Shown here: one piece after another, positions 34,088 to 40,846 of the stretch | Layout of the letters: each line of letters begins with the position of its first letter | Numbering within the stretch: position 1 is the stretch's first letter | NCBI GenBank assembly: GCA_017508285.1 | Contig: JAFVZG010000081.1 | Coordinates: 1-40,846, forward strand | DNA from: Lentisphaeria bacterium | GTDB taxonomy: Bacteria; Verrucomicrobiota; Lentisphaeria; Victivallales; Victivallaceae | Direction of reading: 5' to 3' | Length of the DNA: 40,846 bases | Notes under the pieces: generated by a model | What the model saw: only the letters and a program-made list of their open reading frames with translations | Database searches by the model: none | What the model was told of the DNA's origin: nothing | Translations under genes and position numbers: made by a program

Positions 34088-34996
34088 TCAGGTCAAACTT
34101 TTTTTCCCGTGAAGCGGCAATTGCGCAAGAATTATTGCCGCAAAGATGATCGCGCAGCCGGTGATTTCCTGCAGAGAGAGTCTTTCATGGAGGAATATCG
34201 CTCCTCCTAATACTCCGAAAACCGACTCCAGACTCATCAGCAAGGTCGCGGTTACCGGGTGGAGATACTTCTGGGCGACCATCTGCAAAGTGAATGCGAT
34301 CGCACTTGAACCTACTCCGCAGAATATCCAGAAGGGCATCGCTCCGGCAATGTCGTCTGTTACCCACGCTTCCCCGGATATCCGGGAGGCTGCCGCTGCC
34401 AGAAAAGTTGCGGTGATAAATTGGATGCACGACAATCTTACACAGTCACATTGAGCGGCATAGCGGTCGATGACCAGAATGTGCATAGAGTATATTACAG
34501 AGCAGATAATGGCAAAAATTTCTCCTTTGCCGATGCTTTCGATCCCGCCGCACAGCAAATATGTTCCGGTCATGGCGATGATCACCGCCAGCCACAAAAC
34601 CGGGGTGGTTTTGCGTTTGAGAAAAATTCCCATCACCGGCACGATAATGATGTAAAGCGCAGTGAGAAATCCGGTTTTCCCGGCGGAAATATACTTCAAA
34701 CTGTATTGTTGGGTAATACTTGCCGCTGAAATTATCACTCCGCACCATAAGCCGCCGGTCAGCAATGCTTTTTTCTCTGCCGCCGAAACTGCCTTGCCCC
34801 AGATGGAAAGATGTTTGTCTTTTATCAGGTCAAAAATCATTATCACCACCAGCAGAGCTGCAACTCCCACCAGTGAACGAAGTGAAGTAAAGAGCATCGG
34901 ATCGACAAATTTCATGCCGCAGCTTTGCGCTGAAAATGCTACCCCCCATAATATCGTCGCCGTGATCATGGCGACACTTCCCCACACGTTTTTCAT
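34088..34996 (-). CDS. EamA/DMT-family membrane transporter
   Basis: A 302-residue integral membrane protein with about ten hydrophobic segments arranged as two EamA repeats. The first starts at MITATILWGVAFSAQS (about 9-24). The second ends with LMSLESVFGVLGGAIFLHERLS (about 255-276), a hallmark of the family, and TGCAIIFAAIILAQ. Drug/metabolite transporters move amino acids, nucleosides, sugars or toxic compounds, and sequence does not tell which. It starts 9 bases after the rhamnosidase stop and precedes recD2 by 39 bases, so it belongs to the sugar operon. Export or import of a sugar metabolite is the contextual guess. Confidence 0.87.
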   Translation of the reverse strand: MKNVWGSVAMITATILWGVAFSAQSCGMKFVDPMLFTSLRSLVGVAALLVVIMIFDLIKDKHLSIWGKAVSAAEKKALLTGGLWCGVIISAASITQQYSLKYISAGKTGFLTALYIIIVPVMGIFLKRKTTPVLWLAVIIAMTGTYLLCGGIESIGKGEIFAIICSVIYSMHILVIDRYAAQCDCVRLSCIQFITATFLAAAASRISGEAWVTDDIAGAMPFWIFCGVGSSAIAFTLQMVAQKYLHPVTATLLMSLESVFGVLGGAIFLHERLSLQEITGCAIIFAAIILAQLPLHGKKSLT

Positions 34997-35005
34997 AAAA
35001 ACACT

Positions 35006-36595
35006 CTACTTTTTCAATTCAAAAATTTGCGGAGTGCTGTTTATTGCGGCAACCGAACCATCCGGCATGGTCAGAGAGACTTTTTTCTTATGGTATTCAA
35101 CGGTTATTCCTCCGTAAAGTGTCGGCTGGCGGTAGCGGAAGAACTCCAGATCCCCCGGATGGGGATCGACGACGAATCTGCTGAAACCGGGAGCGACCGG
35201 ACGGATCCCGGCAAGCCGCCGGGGAATGACATTTGCCGGAGCCGCACCCCAGGCGTGATTCCAATCCTGATTCGGTTTGGCGGCATTGTTCCATGCTTCC
35301 ATTGAGATCGTTGATCCCTGTTTCAGCATCCCCAGCCAACTGCGGTCATTGTCGGCAGTCATCAGGGCGATCGCCGCTTGAGGAGCATTGCAGATAAAGA
35401 GAGCATCCAGCACGAACTGGGCGGCGTAAACACTGCAAGGCATACCTTTAGCGGTGATCATCGACGCCAGACGGGGATAAAGAGAGGTGTCGGCAACTCC
35501 GAATACCACCGGAAACGCCAGAGTGTGGATCGAAGAGTGGGAAGATCCGGCGCAATCCACAAAAATACCATCTTTCATAAGATTGTTACAGATGGCATTT
35601 CTGACCTTCTCCGCAGTAACGGCAAAGGAGTTGTCGTGGTACAAATCTGCCATTGCCCGCAATGCTTCGCAGAGATAGCAGTTTGGTACGGTCATGGGGG
35701 AAGCAAATTCACAGTTGTCTCTTTCCGGCAGCGGCCAGTCGATGATCGTTCTGACGACTTCGCCGTTGCACCGCTCATCGAAGCGTTCCGGAAGCAGAAA
35801 AGAGTCATCCAGTTTACTTAAAAAGACCGATTTTATCAGGGGGGCTTTCCATTTGTCAAGGGCTGAAGAATCCCCGGAGTACAGCAGGTAATCTCTGGTT
35901 ATGACCGGCATCAGCAGACGCCATTCGATCGGCCAGGTCGGATGCTCCAGAAGCCAGTCGATCGTGCGGAAAGCCTTGCGGTAATCGGCATCACAGCAAA
36001 AGTGGCCAAGTTGATTGATATAGGCATCCCCTTCGTATGGCAGCCGTTCCCGGTCGCCGTCGATATAGCACTCAAAAGCATTGGTGGCTTTTATGGAGTA
36101 TTTGCAAAAATCCCAAACCTGATTGAGTTTCTCATCGGATGATTCAAAATCTGCCGCTTCATCATTGAAGCTGCCGAAGTAAGCTTTCCTTGACACTGCT
36201 GTTACCGGGATATCGTCGCCGGATATCTGGATATAGCGGAATGGCATCACCTCATTCTTATCCGGAGAAAGACACTTTTTCAGCGTCGAACTCGGAGCCT
36301 GATGCGGCGGAAAAACCACCTCTAAAGCATACTTCCCGGCAGAATATTTGATTTCGTCCCGGAAATAACGGCGGAAACCGCCCGGTGCCGGATCGACAGA
36401 TCCGGCTTTCAGACATTCTCCAACTTCAATTGTCAACTTTCCTGACCTGACTGCTGCGATCTGCAGGATGACCTGGGCAAATGCCGCTTTGCCGAAGTCA
36501 AAAAGGAGTTGTTCACCGCTGTTTTTTACGGCAGTGGCGCATTCGATCACCGGGCTGCTCATATCACATCCGGAGAAGCGGGTCAGAATTCCCAT
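35006..36595 (-). CDS. GH78-type alpha-L-rhamnosidase, short form
   Basis: A 529-residue glycoside hydrolase with GH78 landmarks: a beta-sandwich part (about 20-140), then the (alpha/alpha)6 barrel with YIDGDRERLPYEGDAYI (177-193), matching the family's acidic catalytic region, SMEAWNN (431-437), NHAWGAAPANVIPRRLAGI (446-464), and a C-terminal beta part ending VDPHPGDL. It lacks the extra N-terminal domains that make many GH78 enzymes about 900 residues long. There is no signal peptide, so it should work in the cytoplasm on imported rhamnosides. The start at 36595 overlaps the upstream isomerase gene by 13 bases. An in-frame ATG at 36562 is possible. Confidence 0.85.
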   Translation of the reverse strand: MGILTRFSGCDMSSPVIECATAVKNSGEQLLFDFGKAAFAQVILQIAAVRSGKLTIEVGECLKAGSVDPAPGGFRRYFRDEIKYSAGKYALEVVFPPHQAPSSTLKKCLSPDKNEVMPFRYIQISGDDIPVTAVSRKAYFGSFNDEAADFESSDEKLNQVWDFCKYSIKATNAFECYIDGDRERLPYEGDAYINQLGHFCCDADYRKAFRTIDWLLEHPTWPIEWRLLMPVITRDYLLYSGDSSALDKWKAPLIKSVFLSKLDDSFLLPERFDERCNGEVVRTIIDWPLPERDNCEFASPMTVPNCYLCEALRAMADLYHDNSFAVTAEKVRNAICNNLMKDGIFVDCAGSSHSSIHTLAFPVVFGVADTSLYPRLASMITAKGMPCSVYAAQFVLDALFICNAPQAAIALMTADNDRSWLGMLKQGSTISMEAWNNAAKPNQDWNHAWGAAPANVIPRRLAGIRPVAPGFSRFVVDPHPGDLEFFRYRQPTLYGGITVEYHKKKVSLTMPDGSVAAINSTPQIFELKK

Positions 36596-37497
36596 CCGCA
36601 GTCGCGGAGAAGTTTCTCGAAGCGTTTGCCGTAAGAAACATAGTTGTTATACATGATGTCAGCTTCACTTTGCTGAGAGTCATCATGGAAGACTACCGCA
36701 AGATGCGGCTCGATGGAAAATCCTCCGTCATAACCTCTTTCCCGCAGATCATTGACGATCGCTCTGACATCGCCCATGCCGTCACCGGCGTAGGTGAAGC
36801 GGCATTTAGGACGGATAAAGGGGTCATCTCCCGGAATTGCCACGCCGTCTTTGATATGGATATAGACGATCTCATCCCGGATCTGGCTGTAAAACTCCCA
36901 TGAACTTTGCAAAGTGTATGGCGGTTCACCGATCCAGCGGTAATTGAAACAGGGGTTGCCGGTGTCGTAGATGAGTTTCAGATTTTCGTGGTTGACATTT
37001 TCCAGAAGTTTCAGCGTATGTTTGTGAGACAATCCACCGTAATTCATGCAGTTTTCATGGCCGTAAACGATACCGTTGTCAGCGCAGATCTCCACCAGCT
37101 GACGGACTTTTTTGAAGATCAGTTTTTCGATTTCCGGAGTATCCGGGCGGGTACCGTCTTTCAAGGGAGCAACGAAACTCATACCGCGCAGCAGTTTGAT
37201 CCCCAGCTTGTGCATTCTGGGGATGGCGGCATTCAATTCATCCAGAGAAGATTGGAAATCTTCCTCTTTGCGCGGATCTTTGCTCCAGTTGGCAATGGCA
37301 CTGCCGAAGCAGTTGATCTTCACGCCAGATTCATCCAGCATGGCGCAGACATTGTCGAATTCCTCATCGGTAAGAGTGGCAAGAGTTTTGCCGTTGATCC
37401 GGCGGGTCTCAATATATTTCCAGCCTAATTCTCTGGTGGCTTTGATTTGAGTGGCGAAGTCGCTGGAAGCTTCATCAGCAAATCCGGTAAGAAACAT
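36583..37497 (-). CDS. Sugar phosphate isomerase/epimerase-family TIM barrel
   Basis: A 304-residue protein of the AP-endonuclease-2-like barrel family that includes xylose isomerase-like and inosose-modifying enzymes. Landmarks are ELGWKYIETRRING (23-36), VKINCFGSAIANW (59-71), IVYGHENCMNYGG, LIYDTGNPCFNY, the metal-binding YIHIKDG, TYAGDGMGD and FSIEPHL. The pattern of His, Glu and Asp residues suggests a divalent-metal site. The sugar substrate cannot be read. AAAGGA lies 8 bases before the ATG. It sits between the oxidoreductase (27 bases upstream) and the rhamnosidase (13-base overlap), so it probably handles the same sugar or its oxidised form. Confidence 0.88.
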   Translation of the reverse strand: MFLTGFADEASSDFATQIKATRELGWKYIETRRINGKTLATLTDEEFDNVCAMLDESGVKINCFGSAIANWSKDPRKEEDFQSSLDELNAAIPRMHKLGIKLLRGMSFVAPLKDGTRPDTPEIEKLIFKKVRQLVEICADNGIVYGHENCMNYGGLSHKHTLKLLENVNHENLKLIYDTGNPCFNYRWIGEPPYTLQSSWEFYSQIRDEIVYIHIKDGVAIPGDDPFIRPKCRFTYAGDGMGDVRAIVNDLRERGYDGGFSIEPHLAVVFHDDSQQSEADIMYNNYVSYGKRFEKLLRDCGWEF

Positions 37498-37524
37498 CTT
37501 TATATCCTTTCTGCGTATGACAAA

Positions 37525-38697
37525 TCAGTAGGTTGAACTCATATTCGCCGCGGCGGCACTCTCTTTGCTCTCCTTTTTGCTGCGGGTGGATGAGGCGATC
37601 AATCCGGCGAGGATCTCTGCGTATTCTGCGCTGTCAATGGGGAGAGTTACCGGTTGTTTTTTCAATCCGCTCATCAGCATGGCATTGCCGAGTTCCAGAC
37701 CGTTGATGCCTTCTTCCACTGGGGCAATGAGTTTTTCACCTTTCAAAATGGCGTTGGCAACATTTTGAACGACGGTGGCATGCTGCGGATGGGGCATATT
37801 GTTGTTGAATGGGATGCTGCACTCCCAAACTTCCGGTCTGGAAAATCCTCTGGTGGCATTTTTGATGTGCGCACTGGTCTCTTCTTCGTTACGGATAAAG
37901 GAGATTTTACCGCCCTCAAGGACGACTCTGCCCTTTTCTGCGGCGATCTCCAAACGGTTGGTTCCCGGAGTTTCGCCGGTGGTGGTGATGAAGTTGCCGA
38001 CGCATCCGTTGGGGTATTCCAGATAAGCATTGACCTCATCTTCCACTTCGATATCGTGGTATTTGCCGATTTTGACCTGAGCGCAGACCATTGAGGGCAT
38101 GCCGAAAAGCCACTGCATCAAATCCAGCTGATGCGGGCATTGATTGAGCAGTACACCGCCGCCTTCTCCTGCCCAGGTGGCGCGCCAATCGCCTGAATCA
38201 TAATAAGCCTGAGTTCTGAACCAGTCGGTAACTATCCAGTTGACCCGGTTGATTTTGCCGAGTTCGCCGTTGTCGATCAGCGATTTGAGTTTTTTGTGAG
38301 CGGGCAGGGTGCGCTGATTGAACATGGCACTGCGGATAAGTTCGGGATGTTTTTTGCAGGCTTCGATCAATCTTTCCGCTTCCGCTTTGTGTACGGAAAT
38401 GGGTTTTTCCACGATGATGTGTCTGCCGTGTTCCATGGCGTCGATAGCGATATCGACATGGAAGTAGTGCGGTACGGCGATCAGAACTGCCTGCACTGCC
38501 TCATTCTGCCACAATTGATTGATATCGGTGTAACACTGTACTTTGCTGCGGATATCGGCGGGAAGGTTGTCAAAAGCCTTTTCTCTGATATCGCATACGG
38601 CGACCAGCTCCACATTGTCAAGTTTCTGCATCATTTGAGCATGGGCATTACCCATGTTGCCCACGCCGACAATTGCAAATCCGACTTTGTTTCCCAT
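37525..38697 (-). CDS. Gfo/Idh/MocA-family oxidoreductase
   Basis: A 390-residue NAD(P)-dependent dehydrogenase. The N-terminal Rossmann fold shows GVGNMGNAH (11-19), the dinucleotide acid CDIR (about 35-38), and the hallmark EKPIS (97-101) with catalytic K98. The C-terminal alpha/beta domain carries QCPHQLDLMQW (186-196), whose H189 is in the usual catalytic position. Relatives oxidise sugars or inositols, often at a ring carbon, and pair with isomerase-type barrels as here. AAGGAT precedes the ATG. It is the first gene of the minus-strand operon, behind the strongest consensus promoter in the window. No signal peptide is present. Confidence 0.92.
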   Translation of the reverse strand: MGNKVGFAIVGVGNMGNAHAQMMQKLDNVELVAVCDIREKAFDNLPADIRSKVQCYTDINQLWQNEAVQAVLIAVPHYFHVDIAIDAMEHGRHIIVEKPISVHKAEAERLIEACKKHPELIRSAMFNQRTLPAHKKLKSLIDNGELGKINRVNWIVTDWFRTQAYYDSGDWRATWAGEGGGVLLNQCPHQLDLMQWLFGMPSMVCAQVKIGKYHDIEVEDEVNAYLEYPNGCVGNFITTTGETPGTNRLEIAAEKGRVVLEGGKISFIRNEEETSAHIKNATRGFSRPEVWECSIPFNNNMPHPQHATVVQNVANAILKGEKLIAPVEEGINGLELGNAMLMSGLKKQPVTLPIDSAEYAEILAGLIASSTRSKKESKESAAAANMSSTY

Positions 38698-38752
38698 GCT
38701 AAAAATCCTTATAAATCATAATGAAAAAGTAATAAGTAAATGCTATTTATTA

Positions 38753-38781
38753 AGTATAACAACATTTGAGGGTTTTGTCAA
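38753..38781 (-). promoter_or_regulatory. Strong promoter of sugar operon
   Basis: On the minus strand a perfect TTGACA (38776-38781), 17 bases, TATACT (38753-38758), giving a leader of about 50 bases before the oxidoreductase start. Direct repeats of TAAGTA occur around 38734 and 38751. No catabolite operator was identified. Confidence 0.75.
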
Positions 38782-38989
38782 ATATTTCTGCGAAAATTAT
38801 CGGCAAAAATTTGTCTGGATGTATCTTTTTGCACTCCGGATATTGCCGGCTTGCTCTCATCATATTCTCTGCCGGAATTTTCCCCGGCCGCTCTTTTTGC
38901 CGGATTTTGCAGAAAATAATTTGTATGAATCTATTTCAAGGGTTATATTATATAAATAACGTTATAAATCTTGAAAGGATAAGAGTATA
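38782..38989. promoter_or_regulatory. glnA upstream region and promoter
   Basis: TTGTAT (38921-38926), 17 bases, TATATT (38944-38949) forms a clear rightward promoter, identical in hexamers and spacing to that at 27695-27723. The -10 lies in the near-perfect dyad TTATAT-T-ATATAA (38943-38955), followed by a palindrome ATAACGTTAT (38956-38965) at the expected transcription start. Both are possible operator sites for nitrogen control. The rest of the gap (38782-38920) shows no gene. Confidence 0.6.
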
Positions 38990-40486
38990 ATGGATAATCT
39001 CAATTACACCAGCCATGATCTGGCAAACCGTATCGGCAAACTGCCGAAAGATTTTACCAAACAGGATATCATTGACTTTATCATCTCAGAGGGTATCCGT
39101 CACATCAATTTTCAGTATCCCGCCGGTGACGGCAGGATCAAAACCTTGAATTTCGTTATCAATGATGCCGCTTATCTGGATGAGATCCTTTCCTGCGGTG
39201 AGCGGGTGGATGGTTCCAGCCTTTTCCCCTTTATTGAAGCGAATAACAGTGACCTCTATGTGGTTCCCCGTTTCCGCACGGCTTACATGGATCCCTTCTG
39301 TGAATTGCCGACGGTCAACTTCCTCTGTTCGTTTTTCAACAAAGACGGCGAACCGCTTTCCAGTTCTCCGGAGTACACTCTGCACAAGGCGTGCGAAGCC
39401 TTCCGCAAGGCTACCGGTATGGAGTTTCAGGCAATGGGCGAATTGGAATACTATGTCATTGCCGAAGATGACGGCTGCTATCCGGCAGTCGATCAGAAGG
39501 GTTACCATGAATCATCTCCCTATGCCAAATTCGGTGAATTCCGTCAGCTTTGCATGAATTACATCGCCCGTACCGGCGGTCAGATCAAATACGGCCACTC
39601 CGAAGTGGGCAACTTTTCTCTGGATGGCAAAATTTACGAGCAGAATGAAATCGAATTCCTGCCGGTAAATGCCGAAGCCGCCGCCGAGCAGCTGCTTATT
39701 GCCAAATGGATCATCCGCAACCTTGCATATCAGAATGGTCTGGATGTTACTTTCGCTCCCAAGATCACTGTCGGCAAAGCCGGTTCCGGTATGCACATCC
39801 ATTTCCGCGTGGTCAAAGACGGTATCAACCAGATGCTCAAAGACGGTGAGTTATCCGATGATGCCAAACGCGCCATCGCCGGTTTGATGGTGTTGGCTCC
39901 TTCCATTACCGCATTCGGCAACACCAATCCCACCAGCTACTTCCGTTTGGTTCCCCATCAGGAAGCTCCCACCAATATCTGCTGGGGCGACCGGAACCGT
40001 TCAGTGCTGGTGCGGGTGCCGCTTGGCTGGACAAGCAAAAAAGATCTCTGCTCTCAGGCGAATCCCGGCGAAAAGTCTGCCGCCTATGATACCAGTCAGA
40101 AACAGACCGTGGAAATGCGTTCTCCGGATGGTTCAGCGGATGTATTTTTGCTGCTTGCCGGTCTGGCAGTGGCTTGCCGCTACGGTTTTGAAACTGCCGA
40201 TGCTCTGGATATCGCGGCAAAGACCTATGTCAATGTCAATATCCATAAAGATGAGAATAAGGCTCTGCTGGATTCTCTCAATGTTCTGCCCGACAGTTGC
40301 GCCGCATCTGCCGATTGTCTGGAAGCCCAGCGTGCCATTTACGAGAAAGACGGTATTTTCTCACCTGCGATGATCGACGGATTGATCGCCGGATTGCGTA
40401 AATTCAATGACCGCACTCTCCGTCAGGATATCGGCAGTGATCAGGCGAAAATTCTGGAACTTGTGGAAAAATACTTCCACTGCTGA
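38990..40486 (+). CDS. glnA: Glutamine synthetase
   Basis: A 498-residue glutamine synthetase (glutamate + ammonia + ATP to glutamine), catalytic region complete. Landmarks are GELEYYV (150-156) with metal glutamates, HSEVG (203-207), EQNEIEF (217-223), GSGMHIHF (265-272), FGNTNPTSYFRLVPHQEAP (309-327), NRSVLVRVP (336-344) and EMRSPDGSAD (375-384). The adenylylation-site motif of enteric GlnA (NLYDLP) is absent, so control is probably by other means. GAAAGGA lies 10 bases before the ATG. It has its own promoter and a strong terminator, so it is monocistronic. No PII or ammonium transporter gene is adjacent. Confidence 0.95.
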   Translation: MDNLNYTSHDLANRIGKLPKDFTKQDIIDFIISEGIRHINFQYPAGDGRIKTLNFVINDAAYLDEILSCGERVDGSSLFPFIEANNSDLYVVPRFRTAYMDPFCELPTVNFLCSFFNKDGEPLSSSPEYTLHKACEAFRKATGMEFQAMGELEYYVIAEDDGCYPAVDQKGYHESSPYAKFGEFRQLCMNYIARTGGQIKYGHSEVGNFSLDGKIYEQNEIEFLPVNAEAAAEQLLIAKWIIRNLAYQNGLDVTFAPKITVGKAGSGMHIHFRVVKDGINQMLKDGELSDDAKRAIAGLMVLAPSITAFGNTNPTSYFRLVPHQEAPTNICWGDRNRSVLVRVPLGWTSKKDLCSQANPGEKSAAYDTSQKQTVEMRSPDGSADVFLLLAGLAVACRYGFETADALDIAAKTYVNVNIHKDENKALLDSLNVLPDSCAASADCLEAQRAIYEKDGIFSPAMIDGLIAGLRKFNDRTLRQDIGSDQAKILELVEKYFHC

Positions 40487-40515
40487 TTTTCTGCTTATCT
40501 GAAAAAACGGTTATG

Positions 40516-40558
40516 CGGGGGAAAGCCTTTTTTTGAAAAAGGTTTTTCCCCGTTTTTT
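40516..40558 (+). terminator. glnA terminator
   Basis: CGGGGGAAAGCC (40516-40527) pairs with GGTTTTTCCCCG (40541-40552), with two G-U pairs and A-T extension into the loop. TTTTTT (40553-40558) follows. It closely resembles the element at 4967-5001. Confidence 0.85.
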
Positions 40559-40588
40559 ATTTAAACTCTAAACTAAAAAGGAGGTTTT

Positions 40589-40732
40589 ATGAGAATTGAG
40601 AAGAAGACGTTGAATGATGCCCTGCGGGTGCTGGGCAAGGTGGTGTGCCAGACTTCACCGGTGGAGCTGTACCGGTCGGTGCGTTTTGTCGGCGATGAGA
40701 ATGGCATCCGGCATTTTTCACACGCTTCATAA
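40589..40732 (+). pseudogene. Short ORF, possible truncated sliding-clamp-like protein
   Basis: AAGGAGG, the best ribosome binding site in the window, stands 4 bases before the ATG. The 47-residue product starts MRIEKKTLNDALRVLGKVV, which resembles the first strand and helix of DNA polymerase III beta subunits. It continues through ELYRSVRFVGDENGI, where a clamp would go on to the next strand. It then runs out within seven residues at a TAA. The sequence after about 40710 has no clamp character in any frame. This looks like a gene head cut off by an insertion or rearrangement. A small intact protein of unknown function is the alternative. The similarity is by eye only. Confidence 0.4.
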
Positions 40733-40846
40733 ATCGGCATATACAGATCGTGATCGGGATAAAGACATCCGGATATTGGCGGCTTCATGAGTCTGCTGGG
40801 TAAATTGGCAAGGATCTATTCCCGGGATTGCTCGGTGAGCAAACAC
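40733..40846. other. Unassigned sequence at window edge
   Basis: No gene can be assigned. On the plus strand an ATG at 40787 opens a 20-codon frame running off the window (MSLLGKLARIYSRD...). On the minus strand a frame enters from the right edge and ends near 40733. Either could be the edge of a mobile or repeated element that interrupts the clamp-like ORF. Confidence 0.3.

Noticed and set aside
38654-38990. Overlapping short plus-strand frames upstream of glnA
   Set aside because: They cross the two divergent promoters, have no ribosome binding sites and end at or within the glnA start region.
1-40846. CRISPR arrays, tRNA and rRNA genes, complete insertion sequences, replication origin
   Set aside because: No regularly spaced direct repeats, cloverleaf with tRNA-like conserved bases, rRNA sequence, transposase gene or DnaA-box cluster was seen on reading both strands.

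Overview
The window looks like chromosomal DNA of a member of the Planctomycetes-Verrucomicrobia-Chlamydiae superphylum, most plausibly Lentisphaerae (Victivallales-like). This is inferred from three things: a ~700-residue protein with a GreA-type domain at its C-terminus (an architecture known from chlamydiae), a soluble eukaryote-like Ser/Thr kinase, and an alpha-L-rhamnosidase/oxidoreductase/isomerase operon typical of carbohydrate-degrading PVC bacteria. No rRNA, tRNA, CRISPR array, complete insertion sequence or prophage was seen. Coding density is high, and the tetranucleotide CCGG is strikingly frequent by eye.

Layout. 1-583 is non-coding and carries two unusual structured elements: a multibranched hairpin cluster and an inverted pair of 9-nt tandem repeats. 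584-2248 is an ABC exporter half-molecule divergent from cysS (2377-3789), followed by a Zn-ribbon Ser/Thr kinase. 5027-7254 (minus) holds a DUF4434 TIM-barrel protein and a DUF4349 lipoprotein. 7422-13613 (plus) is a tightly packed recJ-ymdB-hrpA operon. 13623-16591 (minus) is a metallophosphoesterase coupled to the GreA-fusion factor. 16710-20690 (minus) is an exported alpha/beta hydrolase behind a SWIM/SNF2 helicase. 20940-25337 (plus) is an Aas-like acyltransferase/AMP ligase followed by recQ. 25340-27598 (minus) is a large aromatic-rich lipoprotein of unknown function. 27766-29438 (plus) is a coupled pair, an AlkP-superfamily phosphodiesterase and a PHP phosphoesterase. 29498-31882 holds a membrane glycosyltransferase divergent from a LysR regulator. 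31883-38697 (minus) is a five-gene run: Gfo/Idh/MocA oxidoreductase, sugar isomerase/epimerase, GH78 rhamnosidase, DMT transporter and recD2. glnA (38990-40486) has its own promoter and terminator. The last 250 bases hold a short clamp-like ORF that looks truncated, next to unrecognised sequence.

How the genes work together. Most genes are housekeeping. DNA/RNA processing is dense (RecJ, HrpA, SNF2, RecQ, RecD2, GreA-like). The minus-strand run 38697-34088 is a plausible intracellular sugar-processing unit. The phosphodiesterase/PHP pair is a plausible two-step dephosphorylation module with unknown substrate. Many genes are preceded by sigma70-like hexamers, usually with a 17-base spacer, which makes the transcription units readable. 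No clear new defence or mobile system is visible. The best leads are the structured repeats at 30-135 and 321-413, the phosphodiesterase/PHP module, the zinc-ribbon kinase, the GreA fusion, and three convergent gene pairs separated by 0, 2 and 9 bases.
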